Shown: one piece after another, positions 16,468 through 24,785 of the stretch
Layout of the letters: the number at the start of each line of letters is the position of its first letter
Numbering within the stretch: position 1 is the stretch's first letter
Source: Lentzea albidocapillata
Lineage (GTDB): Bacteria > Actinomycetota > Actinomycetes > Mycobacteriales > Pseudonocardiaceae
Direction: 5' to 3'
NCBI RefSeq assembly: GCF_000719115.1
Contig: NZ_JOEA01000027.1
Location: 1-64,000, forward strand
DNA: 64,000 bases
The notes under the pieces: generated by a model
What the model was told of the DNA's origin: nothing
The model's database searches: none
What the model saw: only the letters and a program-made list of their open reading frames with translations
Position numbers and translations under genes: made by a program

Positions 16468-17237
16468 GGTGTCTCCCCCAGGAAGAACTTCAGGTAGCGC
16501 TGATCCACGTGGTCCATGCCGAGCAGGATGAAGAGGTCGGCGACGCCGAAGTCCGCGTCGAGCGCGGGCCGTCCGCAAATCTTGGCGCCGAGCCGCAGAT
16601 AGCCCTTGAGCAGCGGCGGCAGCACGGTCCTGTCCGGCCGCGCGATCGCGTCGACGTCCCACGGGTTGTGCGGTGTGACCCGGTACTGCTCGGGCGCGTA
16701 GTGCTTGGCGTGCACCGCGTCCCAGACGCCGGCCGCGAAGCTGCCACCGTCCTGCAGCGGGATCGACGCGCACCCGACGAGCCACTTGTGACCGCTGAGC
16801 AGCATGTACCGCGCGATGCCCGCCCACACGAGGCTGACGACGGCGCCGTTGCGGTGGTCGGGGTGCACGCACGAGCGGCCGGTCTCGACCGTGGAGCTCC
16901 GGATGTCGTCGAGGTTGCTCAGGTCGAACTCGCCGTCGCCGTAGAGCCGCCCGGCCTCCCTGGCGCGCTCCGGCGGCAGCATCCGGTACCCGCCGACGAT
17001 CTCGCCGGTGCGGTCGTCGCGCACCACGAGGTGGTCGCAGTACTCGTCGAACTCGTCTACGTCGTGGCCGGGCACGCTGGTGTGCAGCGTCGCCCCCATC
17101 TCACCGGCGAACACCTCGTGGCGCAGTCTCTGCGCGGCGACGACCTCGTCGCTGTCACGGGCGACGAGGAGGGAGTAGCGGGGTGCGTCCCCGTCCTGCT
17201 GGACGGGGGTGCTGACAAGCAGTTCCGGCTGCGTCAT
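16464..17237 (-). CDS. OlsB-type GNAT N-acyltransferase
   Basis: A 257-residue protein of the ornithine-acyl carrier protein N-acyltransferase group (GNAT, PF13444 type). Signature segments are AAQRLRHEVFAGEMGA, DEYCDHLVVRD, VETGRSCVHPDHRNGAV and FGVADLFILLGMDHV. It is expected to attach a 3-hydroxy fatty acid to ornithine, or a related amine, giving lyso-ornithine lipid. The PlsC-like partner starts within its stop codon. It heads the minus-strand run towards mnmA. No clear Shine-Dalgarno is seen, so it may be leaderless. Confidence 0.85.
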   Translation of the reverse strand: MTQPELLVSTPVQQDGDAPRYSLLVARDSDEVVAAQRLRHEVFAGEMGATLHTSVPGHDVDEFDEYCDHLVVRDDRTGEIVGGYRMLPPERAREAGRLYGDGEFDLSNLDDIRSSTVETGRSCVHPDHRNGAVVSLVWAGIARYMLLSGHKWLVGCASIPLQDGGSFAAGVWDAVHAKHYAPEQYRVTPHNPWDVDAIARPDRTVLPPLLKGYLRLGAKICGRPALDADFGVADLFILLGMDHVDQRYLKFFLGETP

Positions 17238-17337
17238 ACGAACCAGGGTGAAGCCGGATCGGCGAATGACAGCAGGTCAGAACGATGACCGGTCAGTGGC
17301 AGTCGGGTTAACCCGAGGTGGTGGCGTGAACGCGAAA

Positions 17338-17367
17338 GGGCCGCCCCGTGAATGAACGGGACGGCCC
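17338..17367 (-). terminator. hairpin terminator after etfA
   Basis: GGGCCGCCCCGT and ACGGGACGGCCC form a 12-bp stem with one mismatch around a 6-nt loop, 17 nt beyond the etfA stop. It separates the etfBA transcript from the olsB-like operon that starts downstream on the same strand. Confidence 0.8.
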
Positions 17368-17383
17368 TCGGTGAGCGGAGTGC

Positions 17384-18337
17384 TCAGCCCTTGCGCTTCT
17401 TGACGTCCTCGGTCAGCTGCGGCGCGACGTTGAACAGGTCGCCCACGACACCGAAGTCGGCGATCTCGAAGATCGGCGCCTCGGGGTCCTTGTTGACCGC
17501 GACGATCGTCTTCGAGGTCTGCATGCCCGCGCGGTGCTGGATCGCACCGGAGATGCCCAGCGCCACGTACAGCTGCGGCGAGACCGTCTTACCGGTCTGG
17601 CCCACCTGGAACTGGTGCGGGTAGTAGCCCGAGTCGACGGCGGCGCGCGAGGCACCGACGGCGGCACCGAGCGAGTCGGCGAGCTCCTCGACGACGGAGA
17701 ACTTCTCGGCCGAGCCGACGCCGCGGCCACCGGAGACGACGACCGAGGCCTCGGTCAGCTCCGGGCGGTCGCCGCCGACGACGGCTTCCCGCGAGGTGAT
17801 GCGGGCGGACTTGGCGGTGTCCACGGTGATGGAGACCGACTCGTCCAGCACGGCGTCCGCCGCGGACTCCTCGGACTCGACGCCGCCGGGGCGGACGGTG
17901 ATGACCGGGGTGCCCTTGCTGACCTTCGCCTTGACGACGAACGCGCCACCGAAGATGGACTGCACGCCGGTGCCGTCGGCCTCGACGTCCACGACGTCGA
18001 CGAGCCAGCCGGAGTCGATGCGCGCGGCAAGGCGGCCCGCGACCTCTTTGCCCTCGATCGTCGCGGAGACGAGCACCGCGGACGCGTTCGGGACGAGTGC
18101 GGCCAGCGCGTCGACCTTCGGGGTCGTGAGGAAGCCGGCGGCGTCGTCGGACTCGACGGCGTAGACCTTCGCGGCGCCGTACCTGCCCAGCGACTCGCGG
18201 ATCTTCGACGCGGTGCCGGGAGCGCCCACGACCACTGCGGCCGGGGTACCCAGGCGGCGCGCGGCCGTCAGCAGCTCGTAGCTGACCTTCTTGACCTCGC
18301 CGTCGACGTGGTCGACCAGAACCAGAACTTCAGACAT
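17384..18337 (-). CDS. etfA: electron transfer flavoprotein alpha subunit
   Basis: A 317-residue EtfA (FixB). It pairs with EtfB, binds FAD and passes electrons from acyl-CoA dehydrogenases to the membrane quinone pool. The C-terminal FAD domain (about 195-317) shows [14 protein letters not shown] and [16 protein letters not shown]. The ATG is preceded by GAGGGAGGGG. The gene follows etfB by 13 nt. A shared motif upstream of etfB and of the echA gene at 46333 suggests joint control of fatty-acid oxidation. Mycobacteria keep the pair in the same place (Rv3028c/Rv3029c). Confidence 0.95.
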   Translation of the reverse strand: MSEVLVLVDHVDGEVKKVSYELLTAARRLGTPAAVVVGAPGTASKIRESLGRYGAAKVYAVESDDAAGFLTTPKVDALAALVPNASAVLVSATIEGKEVAGRLAARIDSGWLVDVVDVEADGTGVQSIFGGAFVVKAKVSKGTPVITVRPGGVESEESAADAVLDESVSITVDTAKSARITSREAVVGGDRPELTEASVVVSGGRGVGSAEKFSVVEELADSLGAAVGASRAAVDSGYYPHQFQVGQTGKTVSPQLYVALGISGAIQHRAGMQTSKTIVAVNKDPEAPIFEIADFGVVGDLFNVAPQLTEDVKKRKG

Positions 18338-18350
18338 GATTTCCCCTCCC

Positions 18351-19133
18351 TCAGATGAGCTTCTGGCCGACGAGGAACTCGGCGATCTTGGACCCGCCGT
18401 CGCCACCGTCCTCGACGCGCTGACCCGCGCTGCGCGGCGGCTTCGGGGAAGCCTCCTGCACCTGGGTGTACGCACCGGACAGGCCGACCTCGGACGCGTC
18501 GATGCCCAGGTCCGCCACGGTGAGCGTGGAGACGGGCTTCTTCTTCGCGGCCATGATGCCCTTGAAGGACGGGTAACGCGGCTCGTTGATCTTCTCGGTC
18601 ACGGAGACCACGGCCGGGAGCGAGGCCTCGAGGAACGCGACGCCCTCGTCGGTCTCGCGCTCACCCTTGATCGTCGTGCCCTCGACCGTGACCTTGCGCA
18701 GCTGAGTGACCTGCGGCAGGCCGAGCAGCTCGGCGAGGATCGCCGGCACAGCGCCCGCGCGGCCGTCGGTGGCCTCGTTGCCCGCGATGACCAGGTCGAC
18801 GTTCTCGACCGTGCCGATCGCCTTCGCGAGGACCCTTGCCGTCGCCAGCACATCCGAGCCGTGCAGCGCCTCGTCGCTCACGTGGATCGCCTTGTCCGCA
18901 CCCATCGACAGCGCCTTGCGAATGGCGTCGGTGGCGCGGTCGGGACCCATCGCGATCACGGTTACCTCGCCGCCGTGGGCTTCCTGCAGTTGCAGGGCCT
19001 CTTCGACGGCGCGCTCGTTGATCTCGTCGAGCACGGCATCCGCGGATTCGCGGTCAAGGGTGTGGTCGGCGTCGGTGAGCTTGCGCTCGGACCAGGTGTC
19101 AGGCACCTGCTTGACCAGGACAACAATGTTCAT
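18351..19133 (-). CDS. etfB: electron transfer flavoprotein beta subunit
   Basis: A 260-residue EtfB (FixA), the AMP-binding partner of EtfA. Recognisable parts are MNIVVLVKQVPDT at the N terminus, GPDRATDAIRKALSMGADKA (about 63-82), IAGNEATDGRAGAVPAILAE and the C-terminal EKINEPRYPSFKGIMAAKKK docking loop with its basic stretch. The gene heads the etfBA operon; its promoter region faces the DegV gene and holds the GTTACCCGCCAGTAGC motif. Confidence 0.95.
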   Translation of the reverse strand: MNIVVLVKQVPDTWSERKLTDADHTLDRESADAVLDEINERAVEEALQLQEAHGGEVTVIAMGPDRATDAIRKALSMGADKAIHVSDEALHGSDVLATARVLAKAIGTVENVDLVIAGNEATDGRAGAVPAILAELLGLPQVTQLRKVTVEGTTIKGERETDEGVAFLEASLPAVVSVTEKINEPRYPSFKGIMAAKKKPVSTLTVADLGIDASEVGLSGAYTQVQEASPKPPRSAGQRVEDGGDGGSKIAEFLVGQKLI

Positions 19134-19230
19134 AGGTCCTCTTCGACCTCCTGCGGACGGGCGGCGACGCTGACGCGGAGGACTGTAGAACGGCGCCGCC
19201 GGGTGTTCACGACCCTGCCATTACCCGGAT

Positions 19231-19246
19231 GTTACCCGCCAGTAGC
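19231..19246. promoter_or_regulatory. operator-like motif before etfB, shared with echA promoter
   Basis: GTTACCCGCCAGTAGC, about 98 bp upstream of etfB, is an imperfect inverted repeat (GTTAC N6 GTAGC). The echA promoter at 47151 has GTTACCGCCCAGTAG, identical in 13 of 15 bases. Both genes serve acyl-CoA oxidation, so a common fatty-acid regulator, possibly of the TetR family, is inferred. Confidence 0.6.
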
Positions 19247-19342
19247 ACCCTCGCAAACAGCAGCAAGCACCCCGCCAGCGTGACAGTTATCACCCGTTAA
19301 CGCCACCAACTGAGACCTAACCCATTCAGGGGACTAGGCTGC

Positions 19343-20191
19343 GTGGACATGTACCGGCGAGTAGCGATCGTGACAGACTCCACCGCTTGTCTCCCGGCGC
19401 AGATGACTGATCAACTCGGCATCGAAGTGGTGCAGATCCAGGTACGGATCGGCGACCACACCGACGACGAGTCCCGCATCCCCGTTCCCGACCTGGTTTC
19501 GGCCATGCGTTCGAACGTGCCCGTCGCGACGATTCCGCCCGATCCCGGCGCTTTCTTCTGGACATACAACGAACTGGCCGCACAGGGCGTTCGCTCGATC
19601 GTGTCCGTGCACGTGTCGAGCCGCCAGTCCGCGACCGTCGAGGCCGCTCGCGAAGCCGCCGGCAAGGTCCGCGTGCCCGTGCACGTCGTGGACACGCACA
19701 CCTGCGGAATGAGCATCGGCTACGCCGTCCAGGCAGCCGCGAAGGTGGCCGAGGCGGGCGGCAGCGTGGAGAAGGTGCTCGCGACCGCGCAGCGCCGTTT
19801 CGACAGGTCCACCGAGCTGATCTACGTCGACACCCTCGAGTACCTGCGCCGCGGCGGCCGCATCGGTGCCGCCGCCGCACTGGTCGGCGGCGTGCTGTCG
19901 ATGAAGCCGCTGCTGACCATGGCCGACGGCCAGATCACGCCGCTGGACAAGGTGATGGGCGCCGACCGCGCGCTCAACCGGATGCTGGACATCGCGATCA
20001 AGCGCGCGGGCACCGACACCGTGGACGTCGCCGTGGAGCACTTCGACGCCGAGGAGAAGGCGTCGCGGCTGCTGCGCAAGCTCCGGCGCAGCGTGCCCAA
20101 CGTCCGCCAGTTCATGCTGACGCAGGTCAGCTCGGCCATCGGCGCCCACGTCGGCCCCGGTGCGCTGGGGATCACCGTTTCGCCGGTCTGA
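19343..20191 (+). CDS. DegV family fatty-acid-binding protein
   Basis: A 282-residue DegV protein. Members bind a fatty acid and, in Firmicutes (as FakB), present it to fatty-acid kinase. The lid motif VAIVTDSTACLP starts the protein, and VDTHTCGMSIG and YVDTLEYLRRGGRIG are family landmarks. The start is GTG at 19343 or ATG at 19349. No FakA-type kinase is in the window. A second DegV paralogue lies at 23943-24785 with the same layout, suggesting duplication. It is divergent from etfBA. Confidence 0.92.
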   Translation: MDMYRRVAIVTDSTACLPAQMTDQLGIEVVQIQVRIGDHTDDESRIPVPDLVSAMRSNVPVATIPPDPGAFFWTYNELAAQGVRSIVSVHVSSRQSATVEAAREAAGKVRVPVHVVDTHTCGMSIGYAVQAAAKVAEAGGSVEKVLATAQRRFDRSTELIYVDTLEYLRRGGRIGAAAALVGGVLSMKPLLTMADGQITPLDKVMGADRALNRMLDIAIKRAGTDTVDVAVEHFDAEEKASRLLRKLRRSVPNVRQFMLTQVSSAIGAHVGPGALGITVSPV

Positions 20192-20254
20192 CCGCAGGGA
20201 ACTCCGGGAGCGGTTTCGTCCGTTGAATGGACGTAACGGACACCTGGAGGACCG

Positions 20255-20404
20255 ATGGCCGGCTTCATGGACAAGATCACCAGGTTCCTGCGCAGTCCGC
20301 AGGGCCACAAGCTGCAAGCCAAGGCACGGCAGATGGCGCAAGACCCGCGCAAGCGCGCAAAGGCCGAACAGCTGCTGCGCAAGCTTCGGGGCAGGAAGCA
20401 CTAA
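20255..20404 (+). CDS. 49-residue basic protein
   Basis: A small, very basic protein that starts MAGFMDKITRFLRSP and ends LLRKLRGRKH. It is helix-rich with many Lys, Arg and Gln and has no cysteine or membrane segment. ACCTGGAGG lies 5 nt upstream of the ATG, a strong ribosome site. Similar small basic proteins (KITRFLRSPQG-like) are familiar next to other actinobacterial genes, but no function is assigned. It follows the DegV gene by 63 nt and meets the opposite gene tail to tail with a 4-nt overlap. Confidence 0.75.
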   Translation: MAGFMDKITRFLRSPQGHKLQAKARQMAQDPRKRAKAEQLLRKLRGRKH

Positions 20405-21207
20405 CTCTTGAAGAGCGCGTTGAGATCGCCGTAAGCGATGCCGTTCTCAACGCTGCCGTACGTGCCCTTGGTCAGCATTTCCTCCGCTGCCCGCCTGGCG
20501 ACGGCATAGGCCGCCTCGGCCACCGCAGAGCCGAGACTGACCCGCGCCACGCCCGCCTTCGCGAACTCGCCGACGGCGGGCGCGCCGGGACCCACCAGAA
20601 CGTTGAGCGGCGCGGCGATGCCCTTCGCCAGCTCCGCGACGGTCTCCAGATCGGTCACCCCCGGCACGAAGATGCCGCTAGCCCCGGCCTCGAGGTACTT
20701 CGCGGCGCGCTCCAGCGTCCGCTCGAGCCTCGTAGCCGGGTCACCGACGCCGCGCAGGAACGTGTCGATCCGCGCGTTGATGTACAACTCCGGCGCGGCC
20801 TCGTGCGCCGCCGCATACCGCTCAGCCTGCTCCGCGACGTCGCGCTGCCCCGCACCAAGCCCGTCCTCGACGTTCACCCCGGACGCCCCAGCCTCGGCGA
20901 CCGCACGAACCGTCTCCGCCACCTCACCGGCCGTCGCACCGAACCCGGTCTCGATGTCCGCGCTCACCGGAATCCCCACGGCGGCAACGATCCTGGCCAC
21001 GAGATCGACCGCCCGGTCGCGCGCGATGTGGTCGCCGTCGGCAGCGCCGAGGCTCCACGCCACACCCGCACTCGTGGTGGCGACAGCGGTCGCGCCGGCG
21101 GCCTCGACGACGAGGGCGGAGGCGACGTCCCAGGCGTTGGGGAGGGCCAGCGGGCCGGGCTTGTGCAGCGCGTGGAAGAGCTTCGTACGATCAGCGGCGG
21201 AAGTCAT
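20401..21207 (-). CDS. isocitrate lyase/PEP mutase family protein
   Basis: A 268-residue TIM-barrel enzyme of the PEP mutase/isocitrate lyase superfamily, close to the oxaloacetate decarboxylase-like and carboxyphosphonoenolpyruvate-type group. Family features are LPNAWDVASALVVEAAG, the metal-binding SADIETGFG (residues about 82-90), VNVEDG and INARIDTF. The catalytic cysteine loop KKCG(H) of isocitrate lyase is absent, so it is not an isocitrate lyase. The exact C-C or P-C bond acted on is unknown. It stands alone. Confidence 0.88.
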   Translation of the reverse strand: MTSAADRTKLFHALHKPGPLALPNAWDVASALVVEAAGATAVATTSAGVAWSLGAADGDHIARDRAVDLVARIVAAVGIPVSADIETGFGATAGEVAETVRAVAEAGASGVNVEDGLGAGQRDVAEQAERYAAAHEAAPELYINARIDTFLRGVGDPATRLERTLERAAKYLEAGASGIFVPGVTDLETVAELAKGIAAPLNVLVGPGAPAVGEFAKAGVARVSLGSAVAEAAYAVARRAAEEMLTKGTYGSVENGIAYGDLNALFKS

Positions 21208-21340
21208 GATCGATTGATATCAGCATGCACCGGCAGAAGTCCGGCGAGATTCGGACAGGTACCGACGACTTTCCGACATTCCACGCCGGTTGCCTCTGCC
21301 CGTTGGCGCGCTGGTTCCCGTTGCCGCGTTGGTTCCCGTG

Positions 21341-22114
21341 CTAGTTGCTGTCCGCCTTGCGGCGCACCTCTTCGAACGTCCGCAGGTAGCGCTGGCGGAA
21401 GTCCTCTCGCTCTACCCACGTCGTGTGCTCGACGGGCTGGGGTGCGGCGGGTGGGGGTAGTGCGGTCTGCCCGGCAGGGCTCGGGGCCGGTTCCGGCTCG
21501 GTCTCCTCGGCGGGCGCCTCAACGGTCGCCTCGGCGAGTGCCTCGGTGGGCTCGGGACTGTCGGTGCTCGGCGCTACGGTTGATCCGGGGGCTTCGAAAT
21601 CCCCCATGGGGGGAACGAGGTCCCCATCCCAATCATATCGAGCAGCACCGACAGTTTCGGGCTCTGCGAGTTCTGGCTCTGCGAGCCATTCGCGCTCCAC
21701 CACGAGCTCGGGCTTCGTCACCGGCGCGGCCTTCGTCACCGGCGCGGCCTTCGTGACCTGCTCGGCCTTCGTGACCGGCTCGAACTCGGCCACCGGCGTC
21801 AGCTCGACCACGGGCTCGGGCTTCGTCACCGGCGCGGGCTCCACCACCGGCTCGGCCAGCGCCGCCAGCGCCGGTTCCATCTGCGGCAGCCCCATCACGG
21901 GATTGCGGTGGATCGGCCGCGAGTCGTACTCGTCGTCCACCGGCTCGACCGCGACGGGCTTCCGCACCCACATCCGCTCGTCCGGCGCCTCCGAGGAGGC
22001 GCGCTCGCGGGAGTCGGCGTCCTCGCGACGCCGCACCAGCACGTACATGAGGGCCGCCCCCAACGTGAAGGACAGCACGCAGAGCCCGAAGACGATCCCG
22101 ACTGCCCCTGCCAT
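21341..22114 (-). CDS. membrane-anchored protein with Pro/Glu-rich repeats
   Basis: A 257-residue protein. The N-terminal membrane segment (AGAVGIVFGLCVLSFTLGAA, about 2-22) is followed by a basic stop-transfer RRRED. The middle is low complexity, with a repeated VTK-A-P/E pattern (for example VTKAAPVTKAAPVTKPE), typical of cell-wall spacers. Residues about 154-186 are encoded by the mini-repeat at 21557-21655. The conserved-looking C terminus is TTWVEREDFRQRYLRTFEEV. It is the last gene of a three-gene envelope operon. No enzyme motif is seen. Confidence 0.75.
   Translation of the reverse strand: MAGAVGIVFGLCVLSFTLGAALMYVLVRRREDADSRERASSEAPDERMWVRKPVAVEPVDDEYDSRPIHRNPVMGLPQMEPALAALAEPVVEPAPVTKPEPVVELTPVAEFEPVTKAEQVTKAAPVTKAAPVTKPELVVEREWLAEPELAEPETVGAARYDWDGDLVPPMGDFEAPGSTVAPSTDSPEPTEALAEATVEAPAEETEPEPAPSPAGQTALPPPAAPQPVEHTTWVEREDFRQRYLRTFEEVRRKADSN
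21557..21655 (-). repeat. in-gene mini-repeat with 12-bp terminal inverted repeats, copy 2
   Basis: ACTGTCGGTGCT at 21557-21568 and AGCACCGACAGT at 21644-21655 are perfect inverted copies bounding a 99-bp element, which is exactly 33 codons. Inside lie the palindrome CCCCCATGGGGG and, on the minus strand, ATGATTGGGATGGGG, which is identical in the copy at 3010-3085. It is open in the host gene's frame and adds residues about 154-186. The structure is MITE-like. Confidence 0.7.
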
Positions 22115-22125
22115 TGCGAAGGCTC

Positions 22126-22680
22126 CTAGCTGACGAGGACGTCGATCTGAGGACCGAAATCCGTGGGCGGGCCCCACACGGGGTCCACGATCACGCGAGT
22201 GGCGACGACCTTGTCCACGCCCTGCTCGGCCAGGTACTGCCGCAGCAGGCCTGCTCGCTCCATCGCGAGCACGTCACAGCGGTGCGAGGCCGTCTCGCCG
22301 TTCCACGCGTGCGCCACCAGCGTCACCGAGCCGGTGGCGTTGCGCAGTACGCCGGCCAACGACCGCCGCACGTCCTCGCCACGCCCTGCCAGAGACGCGG
22401 TGCCCGGCGCGAACGTGATGCCCTTGACGGCGTGCGCCGAGAACAGGTCGCGCACCGCCTGCTGTGCGACCGCGGCGGACAGCAGCACCGGCGCGGGAGG
22501 CTCCATTCGCAGCGGTGCCACGAAGTCGGAGACCGGAACGGGGCCGGCCTGGACGGCGGGCACCGCGGGCGACGACGACAGCGCCGTCTCCAGCTCGTCG
22601 CCGTACACGGAGAACCCGAACGCCGTCACCGACGCGGGCACCATCAGCGCACCGACCACGAGCGGAACCCAGCGCTTCAA
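22126..22680 (-). CDS. OmpA-like domain protein, membrane anchored
   Basis: A 184-residue protein with an N-terminal signal/anchor (VPLVVGALMVPASVTAFGF). Residues about 80-184 look like an OmpA-C-type peptidoglycan-binding domain: GITFAPGTASLAGRGED, LVAHAWNGE, the helix CDVLAMERAGLLRQYLAEQG, and the final QIDVLVS strand. It would sit in the cell wall, tethered to the membrane. It overlaps the coiled-coil gene upstream by ATGA and lies 11 nt before the repeat-rich membrane protein, so all three are co-expressed. Confidence 0.75.
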   Translation of the reverse strand: MKRWVPLVVGALMVPASVTAFGFSVYGDELETALSSSPAVPAVQAGPVPVSDFVAPLRMEPPAPVLLSAAVAQQAVRDLFSAHAVKGITFAPGTASLAGRGEDVRRSLAGVLRNATGSVTLVAHAWNGETASHRCDVLAMERAGLLRQYLAEQGVDKVVATRVIVDPVWGPPTDFGPQIDVLVS

Positions 22681-23627
22681 GATGCGGCCACCTGTTCGGG
22701 GATGTGCACCGGGGCAACTCGGTCAGCGGCCGCGGACAGAGCGGCGCGGGCCGCGGACAGTTGCGAGTGGACGACGCGCCTGAGCTCGTGCAGTTCGTCG
22801 GTGCGGTCGGCGACCTCGGCCAGCCTGCGTTGCGCCTCGCGGCACGCCATCTTCACCATGAACTCCGAGCGTGCCCTGGCCAGCGCCTCCTGCTCCTGCA
22901 GGTGTTGCGCGGCCTCGTTGCGGCGCCGGGTCATCGTGAGTTCGAAGAAGTGCTGGGCCTTCTCGCGCTTGCGTTCGGAGTCGGCCTCCAGCGAGTTGCA
23001 CTGGAGCGCGGTCTCCCGCAGCAGCATGTCGGCGTCGGCCTGGGCCTCGGCGACCGCCTCCGTGCACTCGCGCTCCACCTCGTCGGCGCGCTGGCGGTGC
23101 TGGGCTTCGAGGTCGGCGCAGCGGCGTTCCATCTCCAGCTCGCGCCGTTCCATGATGGCGGCGCGGCTGGCGCAGTCCTGCCGTGAGGCGTAGAGCTCGG
23201 ACTCGGCCTCCGCGCGCATGGCGGCGGACTCGCGCTCGGCCTCGGCACGCAGTGCGGCCAGTTCGACGTCGGTGCGCGCACGGAGATCAGCGCACTCGCG
23301 TTCGGCCTGCAGGTGCATCTCCGCCGTCTCGTCCTCGGCGAGGCGGAGCATGCGGTGCATCCGTTCGGTGGCGCTCGCGTGCGTGCCCGAGGTGGACTCG
23401 AGGCGTTCGATCCTGGCGCGCGCGTCCTCCAGGTCCTGGCGCGTCATTTCCAGCAGCTTGCGCAAATCTGCTGCCTGCGCCAGCGCCTCGGCCCTGTCGA
23501 GGCTCGTGAAGCGAAGCTGCTCCTCGAGATTCTCGATGTGCTCGATGACCTGACGTCGGTGAAAACCTCGGTAGACAACGTCGAAACCGGCGTGCAGCGG
23601 AACTAGTTCCTGCTCTTTTGCACCCAT
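22677..23627 (-). CDS. DivIVA-like coiled-coil protein
   Basis: A 316-residue cytoskeletal-type protein. The N terminus FDVVYRGFHRRQVIEHIENLEEQL is the membrane-targeting and coiled-coil entry of DivIVA/FilP-like proteins. Residues about 30-300 are almost continuous heptad repeat, rich in Glu, Ala and Arg. Streptomyces relatives (Scy, FilP) organise polar growth; they are often misnamed cellulose-binding proteins. It heads an operon with an OmpA-like and a membrane protein, which suggests a trans-envelope role in tip growth. The ATG at 23627 is preferred over a GTG six bases upstream. Confidence 0.8.
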   Translation of the reverse strand: MGAKEQELVPLHAGFDVVYRGFHRRQVIEHIENLEEQLRFTSLDRAEALAQAADLRKLLEMTRQDLEDARARIERLESTSGTHASATERMHRMLRLAEDETAEMHLQAERECADLRARTDVELAALRAEAERESAAMRAEAESELYASRQDCASRAAIMERRELEMERRCADLEAQHRQRADEVERECTEAVAEAQADADMLLRETALQCNSLEADSERKREKAQHFFELTMTRRRNEAAQHLQEQEALARARSEFMVKMACREAQRRLAEVADRTDELHELRRVVHSQLSAARAALSAAADRVAPVHIPEQVAAS

Positions 23628-23633
23628 GGTCAC

Positions 23634-23942
23634 CTACTCACTCAACCGGGCTGAAGATTGTGCGAGCTTACCCACGGCAGGTTGGGCCAACCAGCGTCGA
23701 AAGTGGACGGACGGACCTGGTGTAACACGTCGAATAATGGCTTTTTCCTGGACAAACAAGTCGTCCCTAGATCAACACCAAACACCGGCCAGTCACCCGA
23801 TTGTGTCAAGAGGGGCGCCTTTTCGGGGTGTTCACTCCGTGCGTTCGCCGTGCACGGAAAGCGACCGACCAGGCCTAGATCACACGAATTGCCTTCCATC
23901 GGTCGTGGCTACTTCGATCACCCTTCGTTAACCTTCTCGTTC
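23634..23942. other. divergent promoter region of coiled-coil and DegV genes
   Basis: No gene is seen in this 309-nt stretch, which is less GC-rich than its surroundings. It must hold the promoters of the coiled-coil operon (minus) and the second DegV gene (plus). The 9-mer CCTAGATCA occurs twice in direct orientation, at 23766 and 23874, and might be regulatory. No clear palindrome was found. Confidence 0.5.
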
Positions 23943-24785
23943 GTGTCCTCACGAGTAGCCGTCGTCACCGACTCGACCGCGTCACTCCCGGCCCGTCTGG
24001 CGGATCGGTTCAACATCATCACGGTCCCGATGCAGCTCAAGATCGGGTCGGAGCTGATCGACGAGGCCTACGTGCCGACCGACAGGCTGCTGCAGGCGAT
24101 GGAGGCGCAGATCCCGATCACGACGCAGCCGCCGGCGCCGGACGCGTTCTTCTGGGCCTACCAGGACGCGTGGGCGAAGGGCGCGGAGACGATCATCTCG
24201 GTGCATGTGACGCCGAAGCTCTCCCCCGCGACGGACGCGGCGAAGGCGGCCGCGGCCAAGTCGCGCGTGCCGGTGTTCATCGTGGACTCGCACTCGTCGG
24301 GAATGACGCTCGGGTTCGCGGCGCTCGCGGCCGCGCGGATCGTGCAGAGCGGCGGCAACGTCCAGAACGCGCGCAGCGTCGCCGAGCAGCGCGGGCGTGA
24401 CGCGAACGTGCTGATCTACGTCGACACGCTGCACTACCTGCGCCAGGCCGGGCGGGTCAGCGCGGCGGCGAAGCTCTTCGGTGACGCGCTCTCGGTGAAA
24501 CCGCTGCTCACGGTCGTGAACGGCGACGTGGAGCCGTTCGACAAGGTCGTCGGCCGCGATCGGGCGCTGGCGAAGCTCGTGGACAAGGCCGTGGCGCTCG
24601 CCTACGGGCGCAACGCGGACCTCGCGGTCGAGCACTTCGCGGCCGAGAAGGAGGGCCGCGAGCTGCTCCAGATGCTGCAGAAGCGGATCCCGCACGCCCG
24701 CGACATCGTCCTGACGCAGGTCAGCGCGGCGATCGGCGCGAACGTCGGGCCGGGGGCACTGGCCGTCACGGTCTCGCCGTTCTGA
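23943..24785 (+). CDS. DegV family fatty-acid-binding protein, second copy
   Basis: A 280-residue DegV paralogue of the protein at 19343. The same landmarks appear: VAVVTDSTASLP at the N terminus, FIVDSHSSGMTLG, LIYVDTLHYLRQAGRV and LTQVSAAIGANVGPGAL at the C terminus. The GTG at 23943 gives the standard family start; the frame stays open upstream, but that part has no homology-like sequence. It presumably binds fatty acids. Its stop abuts the stop of the converging TetR gene. Confidence 0.92.
   Translation: MSSRVAVVTDSTASLPARLADRFNIITVPMQLKIGSELIDEAYVPTDRLLQAMEAQIPITTQPPAPDAFFWAYQDAWAKGAETIISVHVTPKLSPATDAAKAAAAKSRVPVFIVDSHSSGMTLGFAALAAARIVQSGGNVQNARSVAEQRGRDANVLIYVDTLHYLRQAGRVSAAAKLFGDALSVKPLLTVVNGDVEPFDKVVGRDRALAKLVDKAVALAYGRNADLAVEHFAAEKEGRELLQMLQKRIPHARDIVLTQVSAAIGANVGPGALAVTVSPF

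Noticed and set aside
21720..21810. Short tandem repeats that might suggest a CRISPR array
   Set aside because: They are codon-level repeats for VTK and AP units in a Pro/Glu-rich protein, with no spacers of even length.
23658..23942. Upstream in-frame extension of the second DegV gene
   Set aside because: The family starts at the VAVVTDST strand, reached from GTG 23943. The extension overlaps the divergent promoter region.
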